Assembly: GCF_023893635.1 (NCBI RefSeq) | Contig: NZ_JAMWYK010000002.1 | Coordinates: 186,001-250,000, forward strand | Direction: 5' to 3' | Origin: Fructobacillus apis | GTDB taxonomy: Bacteria; Bacillota; Bacilli; Lactobacillales; Lactobacillaceae | Length of the DNA stretch: 64,000 bases | Part shown: positions 33,124 through 42,090 of the stretch, in pieces | Position numbering within the stretch: position 1 is the first letter of the stretch | Layout: each line of letters starts with the position of its first letter | Position numbers and translations under genes: made by a program | The notes under the pieces: generated by a model | The model's input: the letters and a program-made list of their open reading frames with translations, nothing else | What the model was told of the DNA's origin: nothing | The model's database searches: none

Positions 33124-34284
33124 TTAATATTCTAATGTTTCGCCGATTTGAGAAAGTGCACGTTGAGCAATCGCCGTATCCTTCGATGGGACATCACCAG
33201 CAAACTGCAATCCAGTTTCACGTTCCTTCAAATCGAGTTGCTTTCGAAGCAAATCCGTCACACGTTGCTTTTCAGTCTTCTTGACCATTTGGTAAGAAGC
33301 ATCGTACGTGATTCCCGTTCCTTGAAGGTGGTCTGAGACCAATTCCTTAGAAGCGGCACGGTACTTTTGGGCAACCTTGACGATATCGTTAAATGACAAG
33401 TCAGTTTGCGCGTTCTTTGAAACAGACTTAATGAAAGATGAGTCCAAAAGTGTTTGCGCACTTACTGCCTTCTTAACCAAGCCTTCCAAAACCAAGCGCT
33501 GACGTTGCTGACGACCATAGTCTCCCTGCGGATCATCATAACGCATCCGTGAGAATGCAAGGGCAGCCTTACCAGTCAACTTCGTCTTTGAAGCAGACCA
33601 GGTAGCACCGTTATCATCTGAGTGTTCCCACTTCGTTGATCCCTTGTGGAAGCGGTAAAGGTCAGGTCCGTAGGCATGGGCAGTGTCTTGACTATAAGAG
33701 AAATCAAACGGTGCCTTAACAGCAATCCCATTCACCTTATCAACCAAGGTTTCAAGACCTTCCATGTTAACCAAAGCGTATGAATCAACTGGAACATTCA
33801 AATAGTTTTGAACGGCTTCCATAGCGGCACCTGCTCCACCGTATGGGAAGGCCGCATTCATCTTTTGTGGGAACGTTTCGGAGTAACCTGGAATAACCGT
33901 CATGATATCACGCGGAATGGACACCATTGTTGTCTTTTGTGTCTTCGGGTTAATCGTCACGAGCATCATGGAATCCGTGAGTCCCTTACGGTCACGACCC
34001 AAATCTCCAACGTCCGTTCCCATCAACAACATTGAAAATGGCTTACCTCGCGCAATCAAATTGCTGACATTACGCGTCTTGTTGAACTTCGCCGTCTTTT
34101 GAATATCATCAATCGAACTTTTGTATTGCGCATAAAGATAGGTTCCCCAACCCGCAACACCAAGAATGATAATCAACAGGATGGATAAAATCCAACGCTT
34201 TGCGCGCCCCTTCTTTTTGCGGTTTGAACGAACACCATCATAACGTTCTTTTCGTGAAAATTGATTTGGTTCTTGTTCAGACAT
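33124..34284 (-). CDS. LytR-CpsA-Psr (LCP) family wall polymer ligase
   Basis: 386 residues. A basic cytoplasmic start (RKERYDGVRSNRKKKGRAKR), one membrane helix at about 30-52, then the extracellular LCP domain. LCP enzymes attach teichoic acids or capsule from the lipid carrier to peptidoglycan. Signature residues are visible in MGTDVGDLGRDRKGLTDSMM (Asp/Arg), VSIPRDIMTVIPG (Arg) and FSRMRYDDPQGDYGRQQRQR. The gene is monocistronic. Two CTTTTAACC repeats 11 bp apart stand upstream of its -10 region. Confidence 0.92.
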   Translation of the reverse strand: MSEQEPNQFSRKERYDGVRSNRKKKGRAKRWILSILLIIILGVAGWGTYLYAQYKSSIDDIQKTAKFNKTRNVSNLIARGKPFSMLLMGTDVGDLGRDRKGLTDSMMLVTINPKTQKTTMVSIPRDIMTVIPGYSETFPQKMNAAFPYGGAGAAMEAVQNYLNVPVDSYALVNMEGLETLVDKVNGIAVKAPFDFSYSQDTAHAYGPDLYRFHKGSTKWEHSDDNGATWSASKTKLTGKAALAFSRMRYDDPQGDYGRQQRQRLVLEGLVKKAVSAQTLLDSSFIKSVSKNAQTDLSFNDIVKVAQKYRAASKELVSDHLQGTGITYDASYQMVKKTEKQRVTDLLRKQLDLKERETGLQFAGDVPSKDTAIAQRALSQIGETLEY

Positions 34285-34338
34285 AACGTACTGCTCTGCT
34301 TTCTAACGTATTGTGTTTTACCACTCTCATGTTCTTTT

Positions 34339-34385
34339 ATTCTATCATAGGACTTATTAAACATAGGTTAAAAGAGGGTTAAAAG
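34339..34385 (-). promoter_or_regulatory. LCP promoter with direct repeats
   Basis: -10 TAGAAT on the minus strand (34339-34344), and direct repeats CTTTTAACC at 34366-34374 and 34377-34385, spaced one helical turn, around the expected -35. Possible activator sites. Confidence 0.4.
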
Positions 34386-34429
34386 CGCCTAACTTAGGAA
34401 AACCTTTACCTTTGTAGCTGAAATGCATA

Positions 34430-34461
34430 AAAAAAGAGCAACTGCGTAAGCAGCTGCTCTT
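34430..34461 (-). terminator. Terminator of the LysM-CAP gene
   Basis: 12-bp stem AAGAGCAGCTGC / GCAGTTGCTCTT with TTAC loop and T run on the minus strand. Confidence 0.88.
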
Positions 34462-34478
34462 AAATTTAATGAAATGAA

Positions 34479-35186
34479 TTAGCCGGCGATACCAACGATC
34501 GTTCCACCAACGATTCCGAATCCAACCTTCGTGAATGAAGGGTTCATCAACCAGTTACGGTGTGCAGGTGCTGCAACCATTCCAGTTTCGTTGAACCATG
34601 CATCAACAACTGCTGATGATGACCAGTCGATGGCAACAACTTCAGGACCAGCAACTTGTTGGAAGTGACCAGTTGGCAATCCACCGTTGTTGATAGCGTT
34701 AACGGCACGTCCTTCAGCGCGGGCTGACAATGATGCATCGTATGATACAGGTGCCAAACCGTAAGCTGCACGCTTTGCGTTCATAGCGTTGATGATCGTT
34801 TGAACTTCACCGTTTGAACCAGCTGAGTATGCTGAGTAGTCAACGTTTTCGTTAACTGCTGCATCTGCTTGCGTGTTGTTGTTCGTAACTGCTTCAGTGT
34901 TTACATCTTCATCAGATGATGCAGCAACTTCTTCTTGTGCAGAAGCAGTAGCTGAAGCAACACCGTCAGTTGAGATAACATCACCGATGAAAATCATGTC
35001 GGCATCAGCAATGTTGTTGTGTGATACCAATTCTTCAACAGTCGTGTTGTTGTCTGCAGCGATTTGTGACAACGTGTCACCGGCCTTAACCGTTACGTCG
35101 TTTGCAGAAGCTGAAACGCCAGCACCAGCAAATGCAGTTGCTCCGGCGAGAGTAGCCAAAATTGTCTTAGTCAAGTTGTTCTTCAT
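34479..35186 (-). CDS. Secreted LysM and CAP-domain cell-wall protein
   Basis: 235 residues. Signal peptide with cleavage around GVSASA-ND. A single LysM peptidoglycan-binding domain follows (VKAGDTLSQIAADNNTTVEELVSHNNI), then an Ala/Glu/Asn-rich linker (about 80-120), and a C-terminal CAP/SCP-like domain (IINAMNAKRAAYGLAPVSYDASLSARAEGRA and APAHRNWLMNPSFTKVGFG). The CAP domain is shorter than usual and its function is unknown. A WalR-type direct repeat lies upstream, fitting control with cell-wall turnover genes. Monocistronic; a short hairpin lies in the 5' leader. Confidence 0.88.
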   Translation of the reverse strand: MKNNLTKTILATLAGATAFAGAGVSASANDVTVKAGDTLSQIAADNNTTVEELVSHNNIADADMIFIGDVISTDGVASATASAQEEVAASSDEDVNTEAVTNNNTQADAAVNENVDYSAYSAGSNGEVQTIINAMNAKRAAYGLAPVSYDASLSARAEGRAVNAINNGGLPTGHFQQVAGPEVVAIDWSSSAVVDAWFNETGMVAAPAHRNWLMNPSFTKVGFGIVGGTIVGIAG

Positions 35187-35226
35187 GAGAGACTCTCCAT
35201 ATTTTTCTTTTTATATTTGGATATTA

Positions 35227-35241
35227 GTAGGTAGCACCTAC
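35227..35241 (-). promoter_or_regulatory. 5' leader hairpin of the LysM-CAP gene
   Basis: Stem GTAGGT / ACCTAC with a 3-nt loop near the predicted 5' end of the mRNA. It may stabilise the transcript. Confidence 0.4.
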
Positions 35242-35258
35242 GCTCAATCTATATTCCC

Positions 35259-35313
35259 ATTCTAGGATAAGATAATTACCAGAAGATTTCCCGTAGGTTA
35301 CACTCATATTACA
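35259..35313 (-). promoter_or_regulatory. Promoter with WalR-type box for the LysM-CAP gene
   Basis: -10 TAGAAT (35259-35264, minus strand). At 35297-35313 TGTAAT-ATGAG-TGTAAC matches the WalR consensus TGTWAH-N5-TGTWAH exactly, about 10 bp upstream of the expected -35. Confidence 0.6.
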
Positions 35314-35335
35314 ATAAATGGAAGATTATTGCAAA

Positions 35336-36304
35336 TTAGAACGATAGCAAAATCGAACCGTATGTGAAGCCAGCACCAAAACCGGTCAATAACACCTTTT
35401 TTCCAGTTAAATTGATAGATGAATTCAACTGATCAAAAGCCATTGCTATGCCGGCTGAAGAGGAATTTCCGTATTCCTCAACGTTTGTGACAAACTTATC
35501 CATGTCTTGCTCCAAAGACTCTGCTACTTTTTCAATCATTCGCAAATTCGCCTGGTGGAGTACAAAATAATCAACGTCATCCAGCTCTACGCCCTGTATT
35601 TTTAAGAAGTTTTGAATGTGATTAGGAATATTCATCGTCACTTCTTCATAAACCTGGCGCCCTTCTTGTGCAAAAGCATCGATTTTAGGGTAATTATCCG
35701 AAGAAAGACTGGATAAAGGGGCAATGCGACCAGAGTGAACGACTTTTTCGTCACCCTTTGTGTGCATTTCCTCACCAACGATATTACCTTCTTCGGATTG
35801 GGTGAGCAAAACGGCACCCGCCCCATCACCAAAGAACACAGTCGACGTCCGATCGGTGAAGTCCATCATCTTAGAATTGACTTCGGCTGAAATGACAAGT
35901 CCATACTTGTAATCACCACTCTTCATAAACTTATCAGCAGTGGCCAATCCAAAGACGAAACCAGCACATGCCGTTGAGAGGTCAAATCCCCACGCATTGC
36001 CAGCGCCTAGATTTTTTTGAACCAAAGCTGCTGTTGATGGTGCTAACCCATCTGGTGTAAAGGTTGTCACGATAATAAAGCCAACTTCATCAGCCGAAAC
36101 CCCAGCTCGCTCCAATGCAATCTTCGCTGCCTTCGTTGCCAAATCCGATGTGTTTTCGCCCTTCAAGGAAACACGACGCGTCTTAATTCCAGTGTGAGAG
36201 ACAATCCATTCATCCGTTGTATCAACGACCTTGGCTAGGTCGTCATTTGTTACGATATCTTCCGGCACATAATGGCCAGAAGAAAGAATCTTAGATCCAA
36301 TCAT
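35336..36304 (-). CDS. Second 3-oxoacyl-ACP synthase III (stand-alone KAS III)
   Basis: 322 residues, thiolase fold. Triad present: FDLSTACAGFVFGL (Cys), FVLHQANLRMIEKV (His) and YGNSSSAGIAMA (Asn). It is about as long as the operon FabH but clearly diverged from it (for example HYVPEDIVTNDDLAKVVDTTD against HIPERVVSNDDLAELMETSD). Standing alone, it may use other primers or act in a different condition. AGGAATAATT precedes the ATG. No FabT-like box was found upstream. Confidence 0.9.
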   Translation of the reverse strand: MIGSKILSSGHYVPEDIVTNDDLAKVVDTTDEWIVSHTGIKTRRVSLKGENTSDLATKAAKIALERAGVSADEVGFIIVTTFTPDGLAPSTAALVQKNLGAGNAWGFDLSTACAGFVFGLATADKFMKSGDYKYGLVISAEVNSKMMDFTDRTSTVFFGDGAGAVLLTQSEEGNIVGEEMHTKGDEKVVHSGRIAPLSSLSSDNYPKIDAFAQEGRQVYEEVTMNIPNHIQNFLKIQGVELDDVDYFVLHQANLRMIEKVAESLEQDMDKFVTNVEEYGNSSSAGIAMAFDQLNSSINLTGKKVLLTGFGAGFTYGSILLSF

Positions 36305-36394
36305 AATTATTCCTACTAATTATTGTATTTATATTGAAGACAAACGCTTTTTTATTACAAGAAAAAGCGTAACTAGTCTATATAAAACTAACAT

Positions 36395-36423
36395 AAAAAC
36401 CCCACTCGAGGGTGAGGTTTTTA
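36395..36423 (-). terminator. Terminator of valS
   Basis: 11-bp stem AAAAACCTCAC / GTGGGGTTTTT on the minus strand with U-rich 3' side. Confidence 0.85.
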
Positions 36424-36461
36424 ATACTTTCATTGATTTTTCTCAGGAAGAGAAGAAAGTC

Positions 36462-39140
36462 TTAAGCGTTCTTCAAGTCAGCCAAGCGCTTCTTCGTTGC
36501 TTCTGCCTTTTCTTGCCAGTCAGCCAACTTTTCCTTTTCCTTGGCCACAACGGCTTCAGGAGCAGATGAAACGAACTTTTCGTTTGAAAGCTTACCGTTT
36601 CCACGGGCCACTTCCTTTTCGAACTTGGCGAGTTCACCTTCCAAACGTTCGATTTCGGCGTCGATGTCAATCAAACCAGCAAGCGGAACGTAAACTTCCG
36701 CACCGGTAATCACTTGTGACATGGCCAAGTCAGGAACTGCCACGTCTTCAGCGATTGTCAGTGACTTTGGCTTCACGAAGCGTTGGATGTAATCGGCGTT
36801 ATCGTTGAAGATTTCAACCAATTTCGCATCCTTCACCTTGATCATCACGTCGATTTCCTTAGACATTGGAGCCTTTGCTTCGGCGCGGATGGTACGAACG
36901 GCCACAATCAAATCTTGCAAAGACTTAAATGAAGCAGCAGCGTCTTCGTTTTCCAATTCCTTCTTATATTCAGGGTAAGCTTGAACACCCAAGTGCGCAT
37001 CCTTACCAGCCTGTTCTGGCATTTCTTGCCAGATGGCTTCGGCCATGAACGGCATGATTGGTTGGAGCAAACGCAACGTTTGGTCCAAGACGTAAGCAAG
37101 TGTTTCTTGCACGGCCGTCTTATCACCATCCCCGTTCAATGACTCCTTCGTCATTTCAATGTACCAGTCGGCAAAGTCAGACCAGATGAAGTTGTACAAG
37201 TCACGTCCGGCTTCACCGAATTCGAACTTGTCAAACATCGTCGTCACATCCTTCACCGTCTTGTTCAAACGGTCAAGAATCCACTTGTCGGCAAGAGACA
37301 ACTTAGAAGCATCCGGAATGCGAGCTACCGTGTCTTCTTCCAAGTTCATAATCACGTAACGGGAAGCGTTCCAGATCTTGTTGATGAAGTTCCAGGCAGC
37401 GTCCATCTTTTCATAAGTAAAGCGGACGTCTTGACCAGGCGTTGAACCAGTAGCCAAGAACCAACGCAAGGCGTCGGCACCATACTTTTCAATAACGTCC
37501 ATTGGGTCAACACCGTTTCCGAGTGACTTGGACATCTTGCGGCCTTCACCGTCACGAATCAAACCGTGAATCAAAACGTTCTTAAATGGACGTTCGCCAG
37601 TGAATTCTTTTCCTTGGAACATCATGCGGGCAACCCAGAAGAAGATGATGTCGTAACCCGTAACCAACGTGTTGGTTGGGTAGTACTTCTTGAAATCTTC
37701 TGCGTCTTCGTTTGGCCAACCCATCGTTGAGAATGGCCAGAGGGCTGATGAGAACCAAGTGTCCAAGACGTCTTCGTCACGGACCCAGTCTTCGCCAGGC
37801 GCTTCTGTACCAACGAAGATTTCTTCTTGGTCAGTTCCCTTGTTCTTGTACCAAGCAGGGATTTGGTGACCCCACCAGAGTTGACGGGAGATGACCCAGT
37901 CTCGAATGTTATCCATCCAACGGGTAAAGGTGTCTTCAAAGCGGCCTGGGACGAAGTTGACTTTTTCATCTTCGTTTTGTTGCATGGCCAAGATTTGCTT
38001 AGCCAACGGCTCCATCTTCACGAACCACTGCGTTGACAAACGGGATTCGATGGCAACACCGGTACGTTCTGAGTGACCCACGGAGTGCGTGTATGGTTCG
38101 ATGCGGAGCATGTCGCCCGCTTCTTCCATATCAGCCACCATGGCCTTGCGCGCTTCGAAACGGTCCAAGCCTTCGTACTTGCCGGCGTTAGCGTTCATGT
38201 GCGCGTCTTCGGTCATCGTGTTGATGCGTTCCAAATCATGGCGGTTACCAACTTGGAAATCGTTTGGATCGTGGGCTGGCGTAATCTTCACCATTCCAGT
38301 TCCAAAGTCCTTTTCAACGTATTCGTCGGCGATGATTGGAATTTCGCGGCCAACGAGCGGTACCTTCACCGTCTTCCCGATGATGTCCTTGTAACGTTCA
38401 TCAGAAGGGTTCACCGCAACCGCAACGTCACCGAAGATCGTTTCGGGACGAGTCGTGGCAATTTCGATGTAGTCCTTACCATCCAAAGTCGTACCATCCG
38501 TGAATGGGTACTTCACGTGGTAGAAGGCCCCTTCGTCGTCTTGGTAGATAACCTCGATGTCAGACAAAGCAGTTCGAGCTTGTGGGTCCCAGTTGATGAT
38601 GTACTCACCACGGTAGATCAAGCCCTTGTTGTACAAGTCGATGAAGACCTTGTTCACGGCTTCGTTCAAACCGGAATCAAGCGTAAAGCGTTCGCGGTCG
38701 TAGTCCAATGAAAGCCCCATCTTACCCCATTGTTGCTTGATGGTTGAGGCGTATTCGTTCTTCCAGTCCCAAACTTGTTCCACGAACTTTTCGCGACCGA
38801 GGTCGTAACGGGAGATTCCTTCTCCGCGCAAGCGTTGTTCAACCTTGGCTTGCGTAGCGATTCCGGCGTGGTCCATTCCTGGCAACCAGAGCGTGTCGAA
38901 TCCCTGCATGCGCTTTTGACGGATGATCATGTCTTGCAAAGTCGTGTCCCAGGCGTGTCCCAAGTGCAACTTTCCAGTGACGTTAGGAGGCGGGATAACG
39001 ATTGAATATGGTTCTGGTTCGTTTCCTTGGATGGCCTTGTTTGCTTCGGGTGCAAAGAGCTTTTCATCCAACCAGTTTTGGTAACGACCGGCTTCGACCG
39101 CTGTTGGGTCGTACTTTGTTGACATGTTTACATCACGCAT
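36462..39140 (-). CDS. valS: Valyl-tRNA synthetase
   Basis: 892 residues. Class Ia motifs: [17 protein letters not shown] (HIGH as HLGH, residues 50-66) and [14 protein letters not shown] (KMSKS). The editing CP1 domain lies between ([17 protein letters not shown]), and the C-terminal coiled-coil arm is [16 protein letters not shown] with Lys-rich repeats. Start at ATG 39140, six bases after AAAGGAG; an internal ATG five codons later has no such site. Controlled by the T-box leader just upstream. Confidence 0.97.
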   Translation of the reverse strand: MRDVNMSTKYDPTAVEAGRYQNWLDEKLFAPEANKAIQGNEPEPYSIVIPPPNVTGKLHLGHAWDTTLQDMIIRQKRMQGFDTLWLPGMDHAGIATQAKVEQRLRGEGISRYDLGREKFVEQVWDWKNEYASTIKQQWGKMGLSLDYDRERFTLDSGLNEAVNKVFIDLYNKGLIYRGEYIINWDPQARTALSDIEVIYQDDEGAFYHVKYPFTDGTTLDGKDYIEIATTRPETIFGDVAVAVNPSDERYKDIIGKTVKVPLVGREIPIIADEYVEKDFGTGMVKITPAHDPNDFQVGNRHDLERINTMTEDAHMNANAGKYEGLDRFEARKAMVADMEEAGDMLRIEPYTHSVGHSERTGVAIESRLSTQWFVKMEPLAKQILAMQQNEDEKVNFVPGRFEDTFTRWMDNIRDWVISRQLWWGHQIPAWYKNKGTDQEEIFVGTEAPGEDWVRDEDVLDTWFSSALWPFSTMGWPNEDAEDFKKYYPTNTLVTGYDIIFFWVARMMFQGKEFTGERPFKNVLIHGLIRDGEGRKMSKSLGNGVDPMDVIEKYGADALRWFLATGSTPGQDVRFTYEKMDAAWNFINKIWNASRYVIMNLEEDTVARIPDASKLSLADKWILDRLNKTVKDVTTMFDKFEFGEAGRDLYNFIWSDFADWYIEMTKESLNGDGDKTAVQETLAYVLDQTLRLLQPIMPFMAEAIWQEMPEQAGKDAHLGVQAYPEYKKELENEDAAASFKSLQDLIVAVRTIRAEAKAPMSKEIDVMIKVKDAKLVEIFNDNADYIQRFVKPKSLTIAEDVAVPDLAMSQVITGAEVYVPLAGLIDIDAEIERLEGELAKFEKEVARGNGKLSNEKFVSSAPEAVVAKEKEKLADWQEKAEATKKRLADLKNA

Positions 39141-39174
39141 GTGCTTCTCCTTTTTGTTCCGGCGGTTTTTATGT

Positions 39175-39362
39175 ATAAAAAAAGCGCCCTAATCAATCGA
39201 TTAGGACGCTTAACACGTGGTACCACCTAAATTGCGCTCGGAATCCGAGCACCACTTCATTATTAACAGTTTTTAAACGCTAGCAACCTTCGGCATTAAC
39301 TCTCCCGCTTTTCACCACCCAGCGGGTCTCTAAAAGTAGCGCTTGCCTACTCCTCTAGTTCA
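39175..39362 (-). ncRNA. T-box riboswitch leader of valS
   Basis: The canonical T-box core AGGTGGTACCACG is at about 39216-39230 on the minus strand. Stem I begins near 39358; after the distal loop a candidate specifier GTT (Val) stands in AGAGTTAATGCC. The terminator stem AAGCGTCCTAATC / GATTAGGGCGCTT (39182-39211) is followed by seven T. Uncharged tRNA-Val should stabilise the antiterminator and raise valS expression. Confidence 0.93.
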
Positions 39363-39366
39363 CTTA

Positions 39367-39395
39367 AGTTTACAAAGCTTTTGAAGGATAGTCAA
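39367..39395 (-). promoter_or_regulatory. Promoter of the T-box-valS transcript
   Basis: -35 TTGACT, 17-bp spacer, -10 TAAACT on the minus strand. Confidence 0.85.
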
Positions 39396-39422
39396 GCTTT
39401 TGTTCGGTGCAAAAAAGCACAT

Positions 39423-39450
39423 AAAAAAGCAGCTTTAAAAGCTGCTTTTT
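39423..39450. terminator. Terminator of the membrane-anchored low-complexity protein gene
   Basis: 12-bp stem AAAAAGCAGCTT / AAGCTGCTTTTT with a very short loop, T-rich in both directions. Confidence 0.87.
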
Positions 39451-39451
39451 A

Positions 39452-39970
39452 TTAGTGGCTTTGTTGTTGCTGTTGACCATTGTTTTGGCTCTGGCCGTTT
39501 CCACCGTTGTTGTTTTGACCGTTTCCACCATTACCTTGGTTCTTCTTAGCATCCGCTTCTGATTGCGCACGTGAGAAGGCCGCAGCCGTTTCAGAGCTTG
39601 CCTTAGCAGCTGATTCCGAACGAGCCTTATCATCCGCTGCCTTCTTTGCATCTTCAGCTGCCTTCGCGTTTTCAGAAGCCTTCTTAGCAGCAGCTTCGGA
39701 TGAAGCACGTTCTGCCTTTTCGGCGTCCGTTTCTTCATCGTCGTTATCATCTGATTCACTGACAGAGCTTGTCTTGTGCTTCTTTGATGAATAAGAGATA
39801 TCAGGTGTTGGTGTGTCGTCATCAGACTTTGATGATGAAGCACCGATGGCGTACAAGGCACCTCCCAATACGACGATGACCAAAATCAACCAGAACCACC
39901 ACTTCTTGTAGAATGGTGCTGCCTTTGCTTCACGCACGTCATTCTTACGCTTCGTTGAACGAGAATACAT
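39452..39970 (-). CDS. Membrane-anchored low-complexity protein
   Basis: 172 residues. Basic N-terminal segment, one strong membrane helix (WWFWLILVIVVLGGALYAIG, about 25-44), then an extracellular tail: Ser/Asp-rich, next an Ala/Lys/Glu-rich stretch (80-140) likely to be helical, and a C-terminal Asn/Gly/Gln-rich end (NQGNGGNGQNNNGG and poly-Gln). No catalytic motif is visible. Tail composition suggests wall or extracellular-matrix association. It is the downstream partner of the next gene, 27 bp apart, and probably shares its promoter. Confidence 0.72.
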   Translation of the reverse strand: MYSRSTKRKNDVREAKAAPFYKKWWFWLILVIVVLGGALYAIGASSSKSDDDTPTPDISYSSKKHKTSSVSESDDNDDEETDAEKAERASSEAAAKKASENAKAAEDAKKAADDKARSESAAKASSETAAAFSRAQSEADAKKNQGNGGNGQNNNGGNGQSQNNGQQQQQSH

Positions 39971-39997
39971 AATATAATTCCTTCCTTATTTCTCAGA

Positions 39998-40369
39998 TTA
40001 ACGGAAAAGACGATTCAGCAAGTTGCGAATCTCTTCCCGGTAGCAGATGACAAATCCAGTAAAGACAATTGGCCATGGTGACTTCGTCACAGCCGCCATC
40101 AACAATTCACCTAAATAGGTAAAGGTGTCGTTGAAAATGGAGCCAAAGATCACGCGTAGGGCAATGAGGAAAATGATGACGCACAAGATGGTTTCAACCA
40201 ACTTGTGCCAATTTCCCTTCTTGGCGTCGTCGTAGGCTTGCTTCGTTGAGTCAAGGGCGCTCTTTGCGCTCTCCTGGGCCGTCTTCTTAACGTCTTCAAC
40301 GGTTTGCTTCCCCGTCTTCTTTTCCGTTGCTTCTTCAGCAACTTGCTTATCGTTCTCTGGCTCTGCCAT
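39998..40369 (-). CDS. Small membrane protein with amphipathic N-terminal region
   Basis: 123 residues. Residues 1-50 are charged and helical (VEDVKKTAQESAKSALDSTKQAYDDAKKG), like YtxH/late-embryogenesis-type segments; two hydrophobic helices follow (about 60-78 and 92-108), ending in a basic tail CYREEIRNLLNRLFR. Function unknown. Cotranscribed with the low-complexity membrane protein downstream. A GGAATTC-type site precedes the ATG. Confidence 0.7.
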   Translation of the reverse strand: MAEPENDKQVAEEATEKKTGKQTVEDVKKTAQESAKSALDSTKQAYDDAKKGNWHKLVETILCVIIFLIALRVIFGSIFNDTFTYLGELLMAAVTKSPWPIVFTGFVICYREEIRNLLNRLFR

Positions 40370-40445
40370 TTACTTGAATTCCTTTCCAAAAATGATTTTT
40401 TGGTTCTCCTCTATTTTAGCAGGATTTCCCTAAAACACCAATTAA

Positions 40446-40479
40446 AGCAAAAAAGCCAGCCGGGGCGCAGCTGACTTTT
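40446..40479 (-). terminator. Distal terminator after nupC
   Basis: Stem AAAAGTCAGC / GCTGGCTTTT with 9-nt loop and six T on the minus strand; second of a tandem pair. Confidence 0.75.
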
Positions 40480-40484
40480 AAAAA

Positions 40485-40510
40485 GTAAAAAACGACCCGA
40501 AGGCCGTTTT
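40485..40510 (-). terminator. Proximal terminator after nupC
   Basis: 9-bp stem AAAACGGCC / GGTCGTTTT with TTCG loop, T-rich tail. Confidence 0.85.
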
Positions 40511-40522
40511 AAATCGGTCTTT

Positions 40523-41791
40523 TTACCAAACGAACAATCCAACCATGGCAGCTGAGAACAATGAAACCAAGATACCTGACAAGATCAAGTAACCAACGTT
40601 CTTTGCAATCAACTTGCTCTTTTCGTCAGTCACCATTCCCTTGAAGCATCCAACAATCATTCCAACCGTTGAGAAGTTAGCAAATGACGTCAAGAAGACA
40701 GTCAAGACAGCCACGTAGTGGTTTGGCAAGTGTGAAACCTTACCAGTAACAGAACCCATGACAACGAATTCGTTCGTAATCAACTTTGTTCCCATCAATT
40801 GGGCCATATCGAATGAGTGTGCACCGACACCAAGCAACCAAGCAAATGGGTACATGATGATACCCAAGATGTGTTCAAGTGACAACCATGGGTGGATGCC
40901 GCCCAAGAGCTTGTCAATCATCGCAGCCAAAGCAACAAAGGCGATAACGTTAGCGGCGATAATCAAAATCAACTTACCAGCGTTCAAGATGGAGTCACCC
41001 AAGAATGAGAAGAATGGTTCACGTTCTTCAGCAACAACTTCTTCCTTCACTTCGTTAGCCAATTCAGCTGATCCAGATTCTGCGTTTGTTGCAGCAGGCG
41101 TTGCCGGTCCAATCTTAGCAATGGTGTCTTCTTCTGCAGGCACATCAACTGGGTTCAAGATAGCCGTTACAATCAAAGCGTTGATCACGTTGATTGGAAC
41201 AGCAGTCAAAATGAAGCGACCTGGCATCATTTGCGTGTAGGAACCGATAACAGAAGCCGTCACACAAGACATGGACATCATGGCCAAGGTCAAGTTACGC
41301 TTGGCGTTCATGTTCTTCAATTGCAAACCAGAAACGGCCAACGCTTCGGTGTTTCCCAAGAACATCATTTCAATTGAGAAGAAAGATTCGAACTTAGGTT
41401 GTCCAGAAATCTTTGACAATCCCTTTCCCAACCACTTGATGATGAATGGCAACACGCCAAAGTAAGTCAAGATGTCAAACAACGGCACAACCAACAAAAT
41501 TGGCAACAAAACGTTAATGAAGAACGTTGGTTGCAAGCTTGCACCAGTAAGTGGCTTCAAAGCAAATTCGATTCCGGCTGATGCAACGGAAACCAATTCG
41601 TTGAAACCGTTGGCTGCGGCATCAACCATGTCACGCCCGATTGAAAATGACGTCAAGAACCAAGCCAAGACCAAGTTCACAAGCACCATAATTCCAACGG
41701 AGCGCCATTTAACGGCCTTACGATCCTTTGAAAAGAGAACGGCAAGTCCAACAAAGACCGCCAATCCCAAAATGTTTACTAACAAATACAT
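40523..41791 (-). CDS. nupC: NupC-type nucleoside:cation symporter
   Basis: 422 residues, CNT family, about eight to ten helices. Conserved blocks: GNTEALAVSGLQLKNMNAKRNLTLAMMSMSCVTASVIGSY in the core, and NFSTVGMIVGCF near the C-terminus. A cytoplasmic or extracytoplasmic insert (residues about 225-265) is rich in Ala/Glu. It takes up nucleosides with a proton or sodium gradient. Start at MYLLVNI (41791), with GGGGG six bases upstream. Divergent from pnuC, with CCGAAC-type boxes in between. Confidence 0.93.
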   Translation of the reverse strand: MYLLVNILGLAVFVGLAVLFSKDRKAVKWRSVGIMVLVNLVLAWFLTSFSIGRDMVDAAANGFNELVSVASAGIEFALKPLTGASLQPTFFINVLLPILLVVPLFDILTYFGVLPFIIKWLGKGLSKISGQPKFESFFSIEMMFLGNTEALAVSGLQLKNMNAKRNLTLAMMSMSCVTASVIGSYTQMMPGRFILTAVPINVINALIVTAILNPVDVPAEEDTIAKIGPATPAATNAESGSAELANEVKEEVVAEEREPFFSFLGDSILNAGKLILIIAANVIAFVALAAMIDKLLGGIHPWLSLEHILGIIMYPFAWLLGVGAHSFDMAQLMGTKLITNEFVVMGSVTGKVSHLPNHYVAVLTVFLTSFANFSTVGMIVGCFKGMVTDEKSKLIAKNVGYLILSGILVSLFSAAMVGLFVW

Positions 41792-41834
41792 GTCGTTACC
41801 CCCTGTATATTCCGACACAATTCACAATAGTTCA

Positions 41835-41843
41835 ATTATATCA
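41835..41843 (-). promoter_or_regulatory. Extended -10 promoter of nupC
   Basis: TGATATAAT on the minus strand, 44-52 bp before the ATG. Confidence 0.55.
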
Positions 41844-41890
41844 CTCGAATATCTAGCAAAGTCTAAAAACAAGAGAGTATTTTCGTCATT

Positions 41891-41931
41891 TTACCGAACT
41901 TTTCGATTAAATTTTCTCTAATCTTCGGTTT
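41891..41931. promoter_or_regulatory. Pair of PurBox-like elements between nupC and pnuC
   Basis: TTACCGAACTTTT (41891-41903) and, inverted, AAAACCGAAGATT (41919-41931) resemble the PurR box AWWWCCGAACWWT. A purine-linked control of the nucleoside transporter is plausible. Confidence 0.5.
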
Positions 41932-42000
41932 TATTAAAAATCAAACGTTTTAAAATCAACAACTGTCGGTTTTACTGTTGGATAGCGATCCTTTTGCTTG

Positions 42001-42009
42001 TGCTATAAT
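42001..42009 (+). promoter_or_regulatory. Extended -10 promoter of pnuC
   Basis: TGCTATAAT on the plus strand; predicted start about 42016, exactly at the first leader hairpin. Confidence 0.6.
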
Positions 42010-42015
42010 AAGTCC

Positions 42016-42090
42016 GTTTATCAACTACGATAAACAAACGAAAACACGGTGCGTTGCTTCCGATGACGGCACCTAAAAAACAATAGGAGG
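42016..42090 (+). promoter_or_regulatory. Structured leader of pnuC, NAD-II-like riboswitch candidate
   Basis: Hairpin 1 GTTTATC-AACTAC-GATAAAC (42016-42035), an A-rich linker, hairpin 2 GGTGCGT / ACG(G)CACC (42048-42073) with an 11-nt loop, and a short A-rich tail into the AGGAGG ribosome site (42085-42090). Size and position fit the small pnuC-associated NAD-II class, but I cannot confirm the consensus from memory. Confidence 0.5.

Noticed and set aside
39370-39861. 163-codon Arg/Lys/Leu-rich frame on the minus strand
   Set aside because: It is an out-of-frame shadow of the membrane-anchored low-complexity protein; no ribosome site and biased composition.
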